Assembly: GCA_947165115.1 (NCBI GenBank)
Contig: CAMUZD010000117.1
Location: forward strand, 1 to 5,850
DNA length: 5,850 bases
From: an uncultured Clostridia bacterium
GTDB lineage: Bacteria > Bacillota > Clostridia > Oscillospirales > Acutalibacteraceae
Direction of reading: 5' to 3'
Positions 5,471-5,850 of this stretch are shown here, in pieces (the first letter of the stretch is position 1; every line of letters starts with the position of its first letter). The position numbers and the translations under genes are program-made. The notes beneath the pieces were generated by a model. The model was not told where the DNA came from and did no database searches. It worked only from the letters and a program-made list of their open reading frames with translations.

Positions 5471-5850
5471 TTATTCTGCAGATTTGTCTTCGGATTCTGT
5501 TTCCGGATGTTCGGGAGATTCGGGTAAACCGACGCCGGTTTCCTCCGCCCCCGCATTGAGCTTTTCGGCGCGTTTTTCAAGGCGCGGCTCAATTGTTTCT
5601 TTATAGATAATCACAAACATTGCGGCAAAGGGTATAGCGAGGATGATGCCGATTATACCCGCGATTTTTCCGCCGAGAACGATTAGAACAAGAGTCCAGA
5701 CAGCCGGGATTCCGAGAGAATCGCTGAAGAGTTTCGGCTTGATAACCATGCCGTCAATCGACTGCAGAACGCACGCGAAAATAAAAAAAATGCGGGCCCC
5801 AGCGACGGAAAAAAAAGCAAGGTATCCCCCTCCAGCCGTGCGCCAGCCGA
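5471..5850 (-). CDS. AI-2E family transporter, C-terminal part (truncated by window end)
   Basis: The minus-strand frame is open from the window edge to a TAA at 5471-5473, giving about 125 residues. The Met at 5749 is internal, because family sequence continues upstream of it: FFIFACVLQSIDGMVIKPKL matches the conserved LQQxDGNVIxPK block of the AI-2E/PerM family (TqsA, YdiK, YtvI relatives). A final membrane segment pair follows (VWTLVLIVLGGKIAGIIGII, then LAIPFAAMF and IYKETIEPRL). The C-terminus is a hydrophilic Glu/Pro/Ser-rich tail. Members export autoinducer-2 or exchange ions; the substrate cannot be told here. The usual Pro/Gly-rich block before the visible part is hard to match near 5820-5850 (WRTAGGGYL), which may reflect divergence or base-call error. 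Two A8 runs (5783-5790, 5809-5816) lie in the frame without breaking it. The gene converges on the importer operon and is probably unrelated to it. Confidence 0.85.
   Translation of the reverse strand, partial: GWRTAGGGYLAFFSVAGARIFFIFACVLQSIDGMVIKPKLFSDSLGIPAVWTLVLIVLGGKIAGIIGIILAIPFAAMFVIIYKETIEPRLEKRAEKLNAGAEETGVGLPESPEHPETESEDKSAE

Noticed and set aside
5783..5816. Two A8 runs as possible frameshifts in the AI-2E-family gene
   Set aside because: The minus-strand frame stays open across both runs and gives plausible membrane sequence (FFIFACVLQ), so no break is supported.

Overview
The window looks like a chromosomal stretch from a low-to-mid GC Firmicute, most likely a gut-type Clostridia (Oscillospiraceae/Ruminococcaceae-like). 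This is inferred from strong AGGAGG-type ribosome sites, a sigma-A promoter, Gram-positive lipoprotein signals and protein wording typical of that group. No phage, IS, CRISPR, tRNA or rRNA feature is visible.

Layout: (1) 1-710, the C-terminal part of a flavin/NAD(P)-binding oxidoreductase, closed by a rho-independent terminator. (2) 711-882, an intergenic stretch with a near-consensus promoter and a nested hairpin starting at the predicted transcription start. (3) 883-5421, a same-strand run: a PAP2-family membrane phosphatase with an unusual Cys/His plus acidic tail; a 98-residue membrane protein with a Cys-rich external loop; a branched terminator-like RNA structure just ahead of the next ribosome site; then a zinc-type ABC importer (binding lipoprotein ZnuA-like, ATPase ZnuC-like, permease ZnuB-like) and a further lipoprotein with a Cys-Cys motif. 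The last three genes are translationally tight (4-nt and 1-nt overlaps). (4) 5422-5470, a terminator that can work in both directions. (5) 5471-5850, the C-terminal part of an AI-2E-family membrane transporter on the minus strand, running off the window.

How the genes may work together: the substrate-binding lipoprotein would capture Zn2+ (or Mn2+) outside the membrane, the permease would pass it through and the ATPase would power it. The small Cys-rich protein, the Cys-Cys lipoprotein and the Cys/His tail of the phosphatase all put potential metal ligands on the same, probably extracellular, side. An extended metal-uptake module is therefore a reasonable but unproven hypothesis.

Two things deserve most attention. 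The binding-protein gene carries a frameshift near 3154-3168 that moves its conserved C-terminus into another frame. The same gene is preceded by a structured leader that looks like a terminator or attenuator, with no room for a promoter between it and the ribosome site.
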